DNA of 64,000 nucleotides from Adiantum capillus-veneris. Its lineage: Eukaryota; Streptophyta; Polypodiopsida; Polypodiales; Pteridaceae. The first letter of the stretch is position 1. Each line of letters opens with the position of its first letter. The stretch spans positions 13,504,978 through 13,568,977 of the forward strand of contig CM043961.1 in assembly GCA_014529385.2 (NCBI GenBank), given 5' to 3'. Both the position numbers and the translations under genes were made by a program. The notes under the pieces were generated by a model that was given only the letters and a program-made list of their open reading frames with translations, ran no database searches and was not told the origin of the DNA. This document shows, piece by piece, positions 55,296 through 64,000 of the stretch.

Positions 55296-55532
55296 TTGTT
55301 TTTTCCACACATTCAGTCTCTTTCAAGAGGGGAGTTGTTATTTAGTAAAGCCTATGGCATTATAGATATAAATGTAGCAGACGCCCATGAATTTATAAAA
55401 GCTATCAAGTTTAACATAACCTACGACATCTTTAAAGAAACACTAAGAATGGAGGCTATGGTCACACGAGGCTTAGTTCGCTATAACAAAGACTTTGATT
55501 TTCTAACAACACAAAACTTTCCACCGATGTAG
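55296..55532 (+). other. Short open frame of uncertain status
   Basis: A 78-codon frame (GELLFSKAYGIIDINVADAH, then FKETLRMEAMVTRGLVRYNK) has ordinary composition although it abuts a microsatellite. I do not recognise it. It could be an exon or retroelement remnant. Confidence 0.2.
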
Positions 55533-55623
55533 TTTTGTTACTATGCTTAAAAAGGTATAGTTTTCAAACTATGCCGGTAACTTGCCGGTTAGCTCGCTTT
55601 CTCTCTCTCCTATATGTGCCTCA

Positions 55624-55810
<187 letters not shown>

Positions 55811-56026
55811 TACCTTTTGCTTCTTGTCATGTTTTGAACTATCATACCTGCCTCCATTAGATCTATTGAGGCTTACAGATACTAAGTCTTGTGTGACCAG
55901 GACCTAAAAGAAAGTGGGTATTCAAATACAAGTGAAACCAATCATTTAGCACTACTTATTACCTCTCACAAGGAGGCAGTGGTGGTTGCACATTGGCAAC
56001 GTGTAGGGAAGCTCAACCATTACCAA

Positions 56027-56049
56027 CCCCCCCCCCCCCCCCCCCCCCC
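56027..56049. repeat. Poly-C run
   Basis: An uninterrupted run of 23 C residues, followed by a pyrimidine-rich stretch. Confidence 0.95.
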
Positions 56050-56225
56050 TTCTTTTCCTTCCTCTTCTTCTCTCCCATTGTCATACCCAGTAGTTTCTAT
56101 TCATTGCAGTTTGGCAGCGTTTTCCCTGTAGCTCATTGCCATGGTTTGATAGTGAGGCTCCTCCTTAGACCCTTTGTTCCTCTTTTCTTGCTTGCCTACA
56201 TTGCTTGTCTTACGTGTCGCCTTTC

Positions 56226-56417
56226 TGTTGGGGTATAAAGCCCAATGTGGTCGCCCAGGTAAGTGGGCGGGCCGCCAGGTATGTACACATATTCTTTTGT
56301 AAAAACCTAATAAGAACTCACTATGCTCTACACATTACAGTAGAGCGAGTTCACCATATCGTCGTGCTCTTCTTCTCGCACTCTCTCTCGCGTCGCACTT
56401 CCGCTCGTACTCCTTCA
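56226..56417 (+). repeat. 5' LTR of copia
   Basis: TGTTGGGGTATAAAGC to CTCCTTCA. An inverted repeat CGCCCA-GGTAAG-TGGGCG lies at 56252-56269. The start and the CT-rich end resemble the LTRs of the nested copia at 28673, indicating related families. Confidence 0.95.
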
Positions 56418-56419
56418 AC

Positions 56420-56431
56420 TGGTATCAGAGC
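56420..56431 (+). promoter_or_regulatory. tRNA-iMet primer-binding site of copia
   Basis: TGGTATCAGAGC, two bases after the LTR. Confidence 0.95.
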
Positions 56432-57514
56432 TCAGATCGAGGCTCGGGGCAGCACTGCAGGAGGCTAGAGTCACCAGCTCAGATTGGAGTGAAATTCGAC
56501 AGGCGAAGACACGGCCCCAAATCCTGTGGGACTGCCCAAAGGGCTTGGTGTTCTCAGATTTTCATTCTGAGGTCATCTCGGCCACCATTCGGCTTCGACA
56601 AAGGTCTGCGCAGGCCATTTTCGACTACGTGGTCTTGGCGGGTGCAGATCCGACTCTACAAATTTGGGGTTTTCGGCCTACGACTGCAGGTGCTGAGGAT
56701 ATCGACACTCCGAGAGTGTTGATTTGTGGCTGTTTACACATCGAAGGACGGATCACAGTTCTTGGAGGCATGTCACATACGACACGGGCGCATCTACACA
56801 CAGTCTGTAGGCGACATCCACTAGTTCATCAGGTAGCTTGTGTTTGCTGCTTGATATTCTAGATTTCATCCTGACATTGCAGGTACTTCCACATGGGATG
56901 TATTGTCAGAGATGATGTATGTCTGTTGAGGGTTTGCTGGCTGTGAGTCACGCAGCAAACAACCGCTGCAGCGGTTACAGCATACAGTGGGAAATTTGTG
57001 GATGTATGACTTTGTGGGAAGTCTATGTACTGTCAGATCTACTGCAGCCTTTGTTGAGGGTCGAGTGAGGTTTTATTGAGCTGGGGGATTCTCGAATGTT
57101 GAGATCCTTTCGGTGATACAGGTCTTGGAGCGATCCCTCGAGCACCCTTAGATAGGCAGCTAGGATGTATTGACTGTGAGTTAGACAGTTGGGATTGCAT
57201 CTTTGCTTTACTGCCATTGAGGCATTGTCGCAGTCTATACTTACAGGACAGTGACAGGACAGTCAGAGACAGTACAGGTGCAGGACAGGTTTACCCGCAG
57301 CTTACAGTGTCAGAGAGACAGTGTTTTTGAGCTGTTTTTTTGTTTGTTTTTGAGTACACCAGAGCCATTTTACAAAGGAGACTCTACCGAAATTTATGCA
57401 GAATCTGAAGCTTTTTTGGTTCATTTGACAGGTTGATATTGGTTCAGAGGTCAGTTTACAGGGGAAACTCTGCCGAATTTTTCCCAGGAAAGTAAACCAC
57501 TGTGAAGCGTAGCT
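56432..57514 (+). other. Untranslated leader of copia
   Basis: About 1.1 kb between PBS and the gag start. Frames present have no recognisable motif. Confidence 0.7.
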
Positions 57515-58561
57515 ATGGATGGATCACAGGACACTGCTCTTTAAAATATCAAGAAGCTGGATGGAACCAATTTCCCATTGTGGAAGAAGCAGATTTGGCA
57601 CGTGTTGGTACATAAGAAGCAGATAAAACCTATAAAGCTCAAAGGGATAAAACCAGAAGATATGGACGAAGATGAATGGAGCAAAATGGATGAATTGGCA
57701 CTTTCTACCATTATGCTGACTTTGGCAGAAAGCGTTTACTTCAATGTAGCAGACGAGATGTCGGCTTATCAAGCATGGTTAAAGCTGAGTGATCTTTATG
57801 AGAAGCAAAGTGCAGCTTCACAGGTATACTGGCTTAAGAAGCTTGTTGATTTGAAGATGAAAGAAGGGACACCTATGTCCAATCATCTGAATGAATTCAA
57901 CACAATCTACAGTCAGTTGTCAGCTCAAGGTGTCAAGTTTGATGAACCTGTTAGAGCTATGTTCCTGTTGATCACATTGCCGGAAAGTTAGGACACTTTT
58001 CGCACAGCTTTGAGTAATTCTGCACCTCCAGATGTTTTGAAGATAGCAGGTGTAGAAGGAAGTCTGCTTACTGAAGAAACCAATAGAAAGACAATGGACA
58101 AAGGCAAAGGAACAGCCTTATTTGTCAGGGGAAGGACCAAAGAAAAGTACAAAGGTGGAAAGAGGAATCAGTCTCGTAGCAAGTACCGCAGTGCTAAAGG
58201 CAAGAGTGACATAGAATGCTACCAGTGTGGCAAGAAGGGTCACATGAAAAGAGACTGCAGAGAATGGAAAGCAGAAAAAGGCAAAGAGAAAGCTGAAGAC
58301 CATAGTGAGAAGAACAAGTCCTCAGTGAAGATTCAAGAAATAAATGTGACAAACACTGTTGCAGAGGATGACAGTCTAGTGTCAGGAGACATCTACTTCT
58401 TGAAGATTACAATGGACTCAGCTCTTCTTACAGCATCTGATGGAAATGCACTGAGTGACTGGATTATAGACTCAGGGGCATCACTTCATGTGTCTCCAAA
58501 CAAGGAGTGGTTTACTTATTATGTGACCACTAAAGATTATGTTCGGCTAGGCAATGGGTAG
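57515..58561 (+). pseudogene. Copia gag with zinc knuckle and protease active site
   Basis: ATG at 57515 opens MDGSQDTAL, then TAA (57542-57544), then KKLDGTNFPLWKKQIWHVL, the UBN2-type gag start. The core continues (LALSTIMLTLAESVYFNVAD, then LKKLVDLKMKEGTPMSNHLN) to a TAG at 57989-57991. The same frame then gives the knuckle CYQCGKKGHMKRDC and the protease WIIDSGASLHVSPNKEWFTY with an intact DSGA, and stops at a TAG (58559-58561). The protein would assemble particles and bind element RNA, but the three in-frame stops prevent full-length translation unless they are read through. Confidence 0.85.
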
Positions 58562-59816
58562 ACATGTGAGATCTTAGGTGTTGGAGATGTTCAATTGAAG
58601 TTTCAGAATGGCTCTTCTTTCACGCTGAAGAATGTGAGACATGTTCCCGCAATTACAAAGAGCTTGATCAGCACAGGTTTACTTGATGATGCTGGCTACG
58701 TCACCACTTTTGGACAGAACATGTGGAAGATATCCAAGGGTTCTATGACAGTAGCACATGGAGTAAAGTCTGGAGGACTTTACATGATTTATGTATCAAA
58801 TGTCTGTAAAAATGTAATCAATGTAACCGAGTAGCCGAACATTTCTTTGTGGCATAGCCCGGTTAGGACATATGTCCAAGAAGGGAATGGAAATCTTGTC
58901 TCATTCTGGTTATTTGCCTGGCTTTTCATTTAATGATTTTGAATTCTGTGAACATGGTCTGTATGGTAAGCAAACACAGTAGCCACATAAGCATAGAAGC
59001 AGTAGAAGAGATACACAATTGGCACTTGTTCATAGTGATTTGTGTGGACCTATGCCTAACCTATCTCTAGGGGGAGCTTCTTACTTTATGAGATTTATAG
59101 ATGATTACTCGAGGAAAGTATGGGTTTACTTTCTCAAGCACAAGGATGAAGCGTTTAGTGTTTTCAAAACGTTTGTGACACTTGTGGAGAATCAGAGTGG
59201 CAAGAAGCTTAAATGCTTACGCACTGACAATGGTGGAGAGTATGTTTCAAAGGCCTTTCAAGACTTTTGTGAGTCAAAAGGTATAAAACGTGAACTTACT
59301 GCTCCTTACAATCCTTCTCAAAATGGTGTTGGTGAGAGGATGAATAGGACCATACAAGAGAAGGTCAGAAGTATGTTGTCTAATGCACAACTGCCAAATG
59401 GGTTTTGGGCTGAAGCTGTATCAACAGCTGTTCATCTTGTAAATAGATCTCCTAGCAAGGTTTTTCAGAAGGATTCAGTGCCAGAGATGGTATGGTCAGG
59501 CAAGGTGCCCTCATACAAGCATCTCAGAGTCTTTGGCTGTGAGGCATATACTCACGTTGCAAAGGAATTTAGGAACAAACTTGAGCCAAAGAGTAGAAAG
59601 TGCATCTTTCTAGGCTATGGTAATGCTGGTGAGATGGGGTACAGACTTTGGGTTCCCGAATCTAGAAAGGTTGTCCGCAGCAATGATGTTCACTTTAATG
59701 AATCCAAATATCATTCTAAACCAGAGAGGGTTGAGGAGATTAGAAGAGTTGTCTTCCAAGAAGATGGACCTGCACGTGCAAGACAAAATGTCAGGGCTCA
59801 AGAGGAGCAAGGATAG
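58562..59816 (+). pseudogene. Copia protease end and integrase
   Basis: NVRHVPAITKSLISTGLLDD ends the protease region, with a TAG at 58832-58834. Near 58860 a single-base shift moves the pre-integrase zinc region (LGHMSKKGMEIL, CEHG where the family has C-x2-C) into the downstream frame. A TAG at 58980-58982 follows. The integrase core 59019-59816 is intact with LVHSDLCGPM, LRTDNGGEY and NGVGERMNR, supplying Asp, Asp and Glu. It stops at TAG 59814-59816, in frame with RT. Confidence 0.88.
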
Positions 59817-59822
59817 GATAGA

Positions 59823-61496
59823 GTGGAGCCACAGGTTGTGGCTGAGCCTGAGCCACCTATTGTGCGTAGATCTGGACGTGTCACGCGACCTCCTGATAGG
59901 TTTGTTCCATCTATGAACTATGTCATGTTGACTGATTGCAATGAGCCTTCATGTTACAAGGAAACAATGCAAATGAAGGACTCTGGGAATTGGCAATTGG
60001 CCATGCAGTCAGAGATGACAGATCTGCATAAAAACCAGACATGGAAGCTAGTTAAATTACCACGGGGCAAAAAGGCTCTACCCTGTAAATGGGTTTACAG
60101 GTATAAGATCACTGCTCATGATAGTCAGCCAAAGTACAAAGCAAGGCTTGTTCCCAAGGGCTTTAAGCAAGAACAAGGCATTGACTTTGATGAAGTCTTC
60201 TCTCCGGTGGTCAAGATGACTACATTGAGATGCTTTCTTGCATTGGTTGCCATATTAGATTTGGTGTTGCACCAAATGGATGTCAAGACAGCGTTCTTGC
60301 ATGGTGATTTAGATGTGGAAATTTACATGCAGCAGCCAGAAGGGTTTGTTGAGAAAGGCAAGGAAGATTGGGTATGCCAGTTGTTAAAGAGTCTTTATGG
60401 CTTAAAACAATCACCGAGGGCATGGTACCATAAATTCCACAAGTTTATGCTTTCTCAAGGCTACAAACGTAGTGAGTTCGATCACTGTCTATATACAAAG
60501 AAGGCTAAGGATGGCAGTTGGCTGATCCTTATTTTGTATGTGGATGACATGTTGATTGCTGGCAAGCACTTGGAAGAAATTTCAGCTTTGAAGTCAAAGA
60601 TGGCAAAATCGTTTGACATGAAAGACATGGGTGAGGCAAGTCATATACTTGGTATGCGCATTGAGAGAGACATATCAAAGAAGTTGATTTGGTTATCTCC
60701 AACAGAGTATATTGACAAGGTTTTGCAACGTTTCAATATGGAGAAGGGAAAGGCACTGAGTGTTCCATTGCCACCATATGTGAAACTTAGCAAACAAGAT
60801 TGTCCTGTGTCTGAGGAAGAACAGGCTAAAATGGATAAGATTCCATATGCGTCTGCAGTGGGTAGTTTGATGTATGCAATGATTGCTACTCGCCCAGACA
60901 TTGCATTTGTAGTGGGAGTAGTAAGTCGATACATGTCAAACCCAGGCAAGAAACATTGGGAGGCAATGAAAGGAATATTGAGATACCTGAAAGCTACAAA
61001 GAGTATGCATATATGCTATGGGAGTCAGGAGCTAAGTGTAAAGGGTTTTACAGACTCAGATTATGCAGGTGACTTAGACAACCGAAGGTCTACGTCAGGG
61101 TATGTCTTTACATTGGCTGGTGGAGCAGTATCATGGCGTTCTAGATTACAAGATTGTGTTACTCAGTCTACTACAGAGGCTGAATATGTTGCAGCATCAG
61201 AGGCATGCAAAGAATCAATTTGGCTTAATCGACTAGTAACAGATTTGGGAATCAAAGAAGAGATGCCTGTGTTATATTGTGATAGTCAAAGTGCTATACA
61301 ATTGGCTCGCAATCCAGTTTATCACTCAAAGACAAAGCATGTGGATGTGAAGTATCATTTCATCAGGGAAATGCTCGAGGATAAGCAACTTCAGCTTGTC
61401 AAAGTTCACACCACAGAAAATCCTACTGATCTACTTACAAAAGGACTTCCCTTAGAGAGCTTTGCGCATTTTCGCAAGCAGTTAGGTGTAGGGTAG
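59823..61496 (+). CDS. Copia reverse transcriptase and RNase H
   Basis: An uninterrupted 557-codon frame in the same frame as integrase. Landmarks are PCKWVYRYKI, DFDEVFSPVVKMTTLR, QMDVKTAFLHGDL, YGLKQSPRAWY, the catalytic YVDDM (LILYVDDMLIAG), SAVGSLMYAMIATRPDIAFV and the RNase H end with DSDYAGDLDNRRSTSGYVF, TEAEYVAASEACKE and CDSQSAIQLARNPVYHSKTK. It ends at TAG 61494-61496 with FRKQLGVG, a normal place for copia polyproteins. It would make cDNA from element RNA. All catalytic residues I can identify are present. Expression depends on the upstream stops. Confidence 0.93.
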   Translation: MEPQVVAEPEPPIVRRSGRVTRPPDRFVPSMNYVMLTDCNEPSCYKETMQMKDSGNWQLAMQSEMTDLHKNQTWKLVKLPRGKKALPCKWVYRYKITAHDSQPKYKARLVPKGFKQEQGIDFDEVFSPVVKMTTLRCFLALVAILDLVLHQMDVKTAFLHGDLDVEIYMQQPEGFVEKGKEDWVCQLLKSLYGLKQSPRAWYHKFHKFMLSQGYKRSEFDHCLYTKKAKDGSWLILILYVDDMLIAGKHLEEISALKSKMAKSFDMKDMGEASHILGMRIERDISKKLIWLSPTEYIDKVLQRFNMEKGKALSVPLPPYVKLSKQDCPVSEEEQAKMDKIPYASAVGSLMYAMIATRPDIAFVVGVVSRYMSNPGKKHWEAMKGILRYLKATKSMHICYGSQELSVKGFTDSDYAGDLDNRRSTSGYVFTLAGGAVSWRSRLQDCVTQSTTEAEYVAASEACKESIWLNRLVTDLGIKEEMPVLYCDSQSAIQLARNPVYHSKTKHVDVKYHFIREMLEDKQLQLVKVHTTENPTDLLTKGLPLESFAHFRKQLGVG

Positions 61497-61585
61497 TACA
61501 TCACTTCTCTACATCTCTTGTATATTAGCTTGTATAGTAGCTTCTCTCACACTCAAAGTACCACATTGGACTTTAAGTGGGAGGT

Positions 61586-61777
61586 TGTTGGGGTATAAAG
61601 CCCAATGTGGTCGCCCAGGTAAGTGGGCGGGCCGCCAGGTATGTACACATATTCTTTTGTAAAAACCTAATAAGAACTCACTATGCTCTACACATTACAG
61701 TAGAGCGAGTTCACCATATCGTCGTGCTCTTCTTCTCGCACTCTCTCTCGTGTCGCTCTTCCGCTCGTACTCCTTCA
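61586..61777 (+). repeat. 3' LTR of copia
   Basis: Two substitutions relative to the 5' LTR in 192 bp (both in the CGCGTCGCAC / CGTGTCGCTC segment). Confidence 0.95.
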
Positions 61778-61782
61778 CTTTC

Positions 61783-63522
61783 CACTATTGTAGTGCTTAG
61801 CATGTGACACTCGATCTTGATTGTTAGCATCTCTTTTGCCTTATTACTTGTATGATATGTCACACATAGAAGCATGGGTATGGTTTTTATCTAGAGCTCA
61901 TAGTTCAAGCATTGGTAGTGTGCGTTTGTTTCTTGGGTGACATTTATACGGCCATATAATGAAAATTATTTGCATTATTCAGATTATACAGTGTTTTTTC
62001 AAATAATACAATGTAAAACTTATAATCCAAGAAATTCTTTGATTGAATATTTCTTCGATCAAAGAACCATATAATATATACACCTCTTTGATCGAAGGAG
62101 TGCACTGTAGCTATTGGAGTTTGTCAAGATAGCGGCGATAGAGCAAGCAGGTATAATTAATTTCTCAATTTTATTTTAATTTTTTTTTTCTAGTTTGTGT
62201 TGTGCTAGAGGCTTTCCTCATACAAAAAATTAGTTTGTAGGTGCATAGGACTATTCCAAGGTTGTGTCAACATAGTCACACTCCTAGAATAGATAGACAT
62301 TAGAGTTTTGTCTCATGGTTGTGTAGACCAATCGTTCACACTCCAAAGAGAGCCATAGGGAGTGTAGAATCCCACTCGTGTTGTGTAGAGGTTCCTTCCT
62401 TACACTTTAGAGATGGGTTAGGAGTTTGTAACTGTGTGTTGTGTATGATAATACTCACACTTCAAAAGTTGGAAAAATATACAAACATATCTAGAAACTT
62501 GCAATCCAATATAGTTTATTTTACCCGCTAGAGACAAAGCTAAAGTATAGTATAAATAAAATATACACATTGCCACATTTGAAGAGTGAAGAGTTAAGTT
62601 TAACATTCTATTTATCTACAAATATACCAATGCTTATATTTTGTTTTCACTATCTAGAACCTTGCTATCCAAAGATCACTCCACTTTGGCCTGGTTGTGT
62701 TAAAGGTGCCATCTATAGTGGCTAGGTTGTGCAGTTAAATTGCCCCTTGCATCCATATCCAATATAGTTATTTTACATGCTAGAGACAAAGCTAAACTAT
62801 AGTATAAATAAAGTATACACATTGCCACATGTGAAGAGTGAAGAGTTAAGTTTAACTTACTCTTCATCTACAAATGTACCAATGCTTATATTTTATTTTC
62901 ACTTTTGTTTATGCTTTTGTTTTACATATCCAACTCACCCCTAAGAAATAGTACCAAATAGTGAGTGCTAAGTTGAAGCTTTGCTTCTCTTTTCATCATT
63001 GTCTGCTACTTGCAATAGGTGAGTAAAGATATACTCTCTACGTGTTCTTTGTAAGTATGACAGGTAGCTTTTGTCAGATGTGATGATTAACAATTTGGAT
63101 TGTTGTGTTGTGTTAGAAATTTTCTCACACTTTATCTGACAAGATTAGTTATTTAATCTTTCAATGAATTAAATAATAATGAACACTCTTGTGTTAGAGC
63201 TATTAGCACACACAGTTGGGCTATTATTGCGTAACATACACTTTTGTAGTCTAATAGACTACTTTCGTGTGACGTAAACTTCCAATGTTCTGTGTTGTGT
63301 CCACACTTGTCTTAGAGTTTTTAACTCACATAGCTGGACTACTTTTTCATAATGTTAACTTTTAGTGATCTGTTTTCTAAAATTTTATCTTCCATAGTAC
63401 AATTAAATTTATTGTACATTTATTTAATTATTGATAACAAAATCTTATTCAAAACTCATAATCATTAAAATCTGTATATATTTCATTTTTTGTAGCAAAT
63501 TGTCCAGTTTAAATCTGTCTAA
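61783..63522. other. Non-coding stretch with degenerate repeats
   Basis: No gene is supported. TGTGTTGTGT-type phrases followed by TCACACT recur loosely between 62300 and 63320. A separate 252-bp-offset duplication is listed on its own. Confidence 0.5.
62507..62903. repeat. Direct duplication (145-bp copies, 252-bp offset)
   Basis: 62507-62651 and 62759-62903 share GCTAGAGACAAAGCTAAA and the rest of the segment with few differences, through to ATGCTTATATTTT. Confidence 0.85.
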
Positions 63523-64000
63523 CACTACAAGAAGTCACTTAAATTTTGGTGCCAAACTACCGGCGACAATGGCGGGCGTCGGTATATGTGCAGGTAAGTA
63601 TGGAGGGAGAAGAACATTCATAAAAATTTCATTTTTAAATTTTCGACGCTTGTCCCAATACGTATTCTGGTGCTTATATCGATACGTATTCCGACGCTTC
63701 TTTCGATGTTTGTTCCAGTGCCTGTACCAACGGAACCTGTAAAAACCAAATATGTGGGTCTTTCCCTACGCATTTCTCTAGTTTGTGAACCTCTTCTCTT
63801 TCTCTCCTCCTTCTCACCTACTGCAGATCTGGTGCCCAAAAACTTGCCGGAGGTGAGAATCTTGCTTGTGGACTACTCCTTAGCATCAAGGTGAGATTCT
63901 TTTCAAGTTTGCTTGTAGGTTTAGGATTTAGGGTTTAAGATAGTGTGTGTGTGTGTGTGTGTGTGTGTGCGTTTTTGCAAGTTTGAAGACGTTTACAAAC
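63523..64000 (+). mobile_element. CACTA-type (EnSpm) transposon terminus
   Basis: CACTACAAGAAG begins at 63523, the diagnostic terminal inverted repeat of plant CACTA elements. It is followed by subterminal GC-rich phrases GGCGGGCGTCGGTA and repeats such as CGATACGTATTCCGACGC and CAATACGTATTCTGG (63655-63705). The element continues beyond 64000; no coding part is visible. Confidence 0.6.
63943..63969. repeat. (GT)n microsatellite
   Basis: GT dinucleotide run. Confidence 0.95.

Larger units (their letters stand above)
56226..61777 (+). mobile_element. Ty1/copia retrotransposon, full length and recent
   Basis: LTRs of 192 bp (56226-56417 and 61586-61777) differ at two positions. The TSD is CTTTC (56221-56225 and 61778-61782). 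A tRNA-iMet PBS lies at 56420-56431 and a polypurine tract AAGTGGGAGGT at 61575-61585. The order gag, protease, integrase, RT, RNase H is that of Ty1/copia. The polyprotein is in one frame except for one single-base shift near 58860, but is interrupted by six stop codons. Confidence 0.96.

Noticed and set aside
57515-61496. Possibility that UAG/UAA encode Gln (variant nuclear code)
   Set aside because: Long intact frames here (RT/RNase H of copia, protease-RT and integrase of family B) use CAA/CAG for Gln, contain no internal UAR, and some end at UAR where the family normally ends. Methylation-driven C-to-T change explains the stops.

Overview
The window looks like nuclear DNA of a land plant built almost entirely from nested transposable elements. 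The evidence is LTR retrotransposons with tRNA-iMet primer-binding sites (TGGTATCAGAGC on one strand or the other), a tRNA-Asp-type primer-binding site typical of the plant Tat/Athila branch, a Ty3/gypsy element with a chromodomain remnant, a CACTA-type terminus and long AC/CT microsatellites. Fern, lycophyte or gymnosperm seems more likely to me than a small-genome angiosperm, but this is a low-confidence impression. No rRNA, tRNA or CRISPR was seen and no clearly intact host gene.

Layout. 1-4375: a decayed Ty3/gypsy element (A) on the minus strand, ending in a PBS and the first bases of its 5' LTR. 4755-6183: a diverged ~285-bp tandem repeat whose conserved core is a 22-bp palindrome. 6330-7960: decayed coding sequence of unknown family. 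9085-~20966: a decayed plus-strand copy of chromovirus family B, into which a non-autonomous LTR element (C, 12368-18213) and a foldback/minisatellite structure (18340-19290) have been inserted. 21239-36163: an unidentified spliced coding sequence split by a 13.7-kb non-autonomous Tat/Athila-like element (22299-35961), which itself holds an internally deleted Ty1/copia element (28673-32177, TSD CAGCA).

36419-52409 is the most interesting block. It contains (i) a minus-strand gene with phase-consistent introns encoding a C48/Ulp1-like peptidase (GHW box and Q-x5-C-G box) with a lysine-rich SPTKK-type tail, preceded in the same frame by an intronless centromeric-histone-H3-like (CENH3-like) reading frame; (ii) a plus-strand multi-exon gene of unknown function; and (iii) a minus-strand multi-exon transposase-like gene. 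A nearly complete copy of chromovirus family B (43240-52011, 4-bp TSD) has inserted into (iii). Between (i) and (ii) lies a region rich in copies of a CACGACGCGA motif in both orientations. I propose that this block is one large decayed mobile element carrying chromatin-related genes. That is an inference, and no terminal repeats were found.

52756-53798 is the 3' part of another Ty3/gypsy element. 53800-56225 is microsatellite-rich DNA. 56226-61777 is a young Ty1/copia element (LTRs differ at 2 of 192 positions, TSD CTTTC) with an intact RT/RNase H frame but several stops in gag, protease and integrase. 61778-63522 is non-coding with a 252-bp duplication, and from 63523 a CACTA-like terminus leads out of the window. 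The genes do not form a pathway; the history is one of successive insertions, several of which can be ordered from target-site duplications and resumed reading frames.
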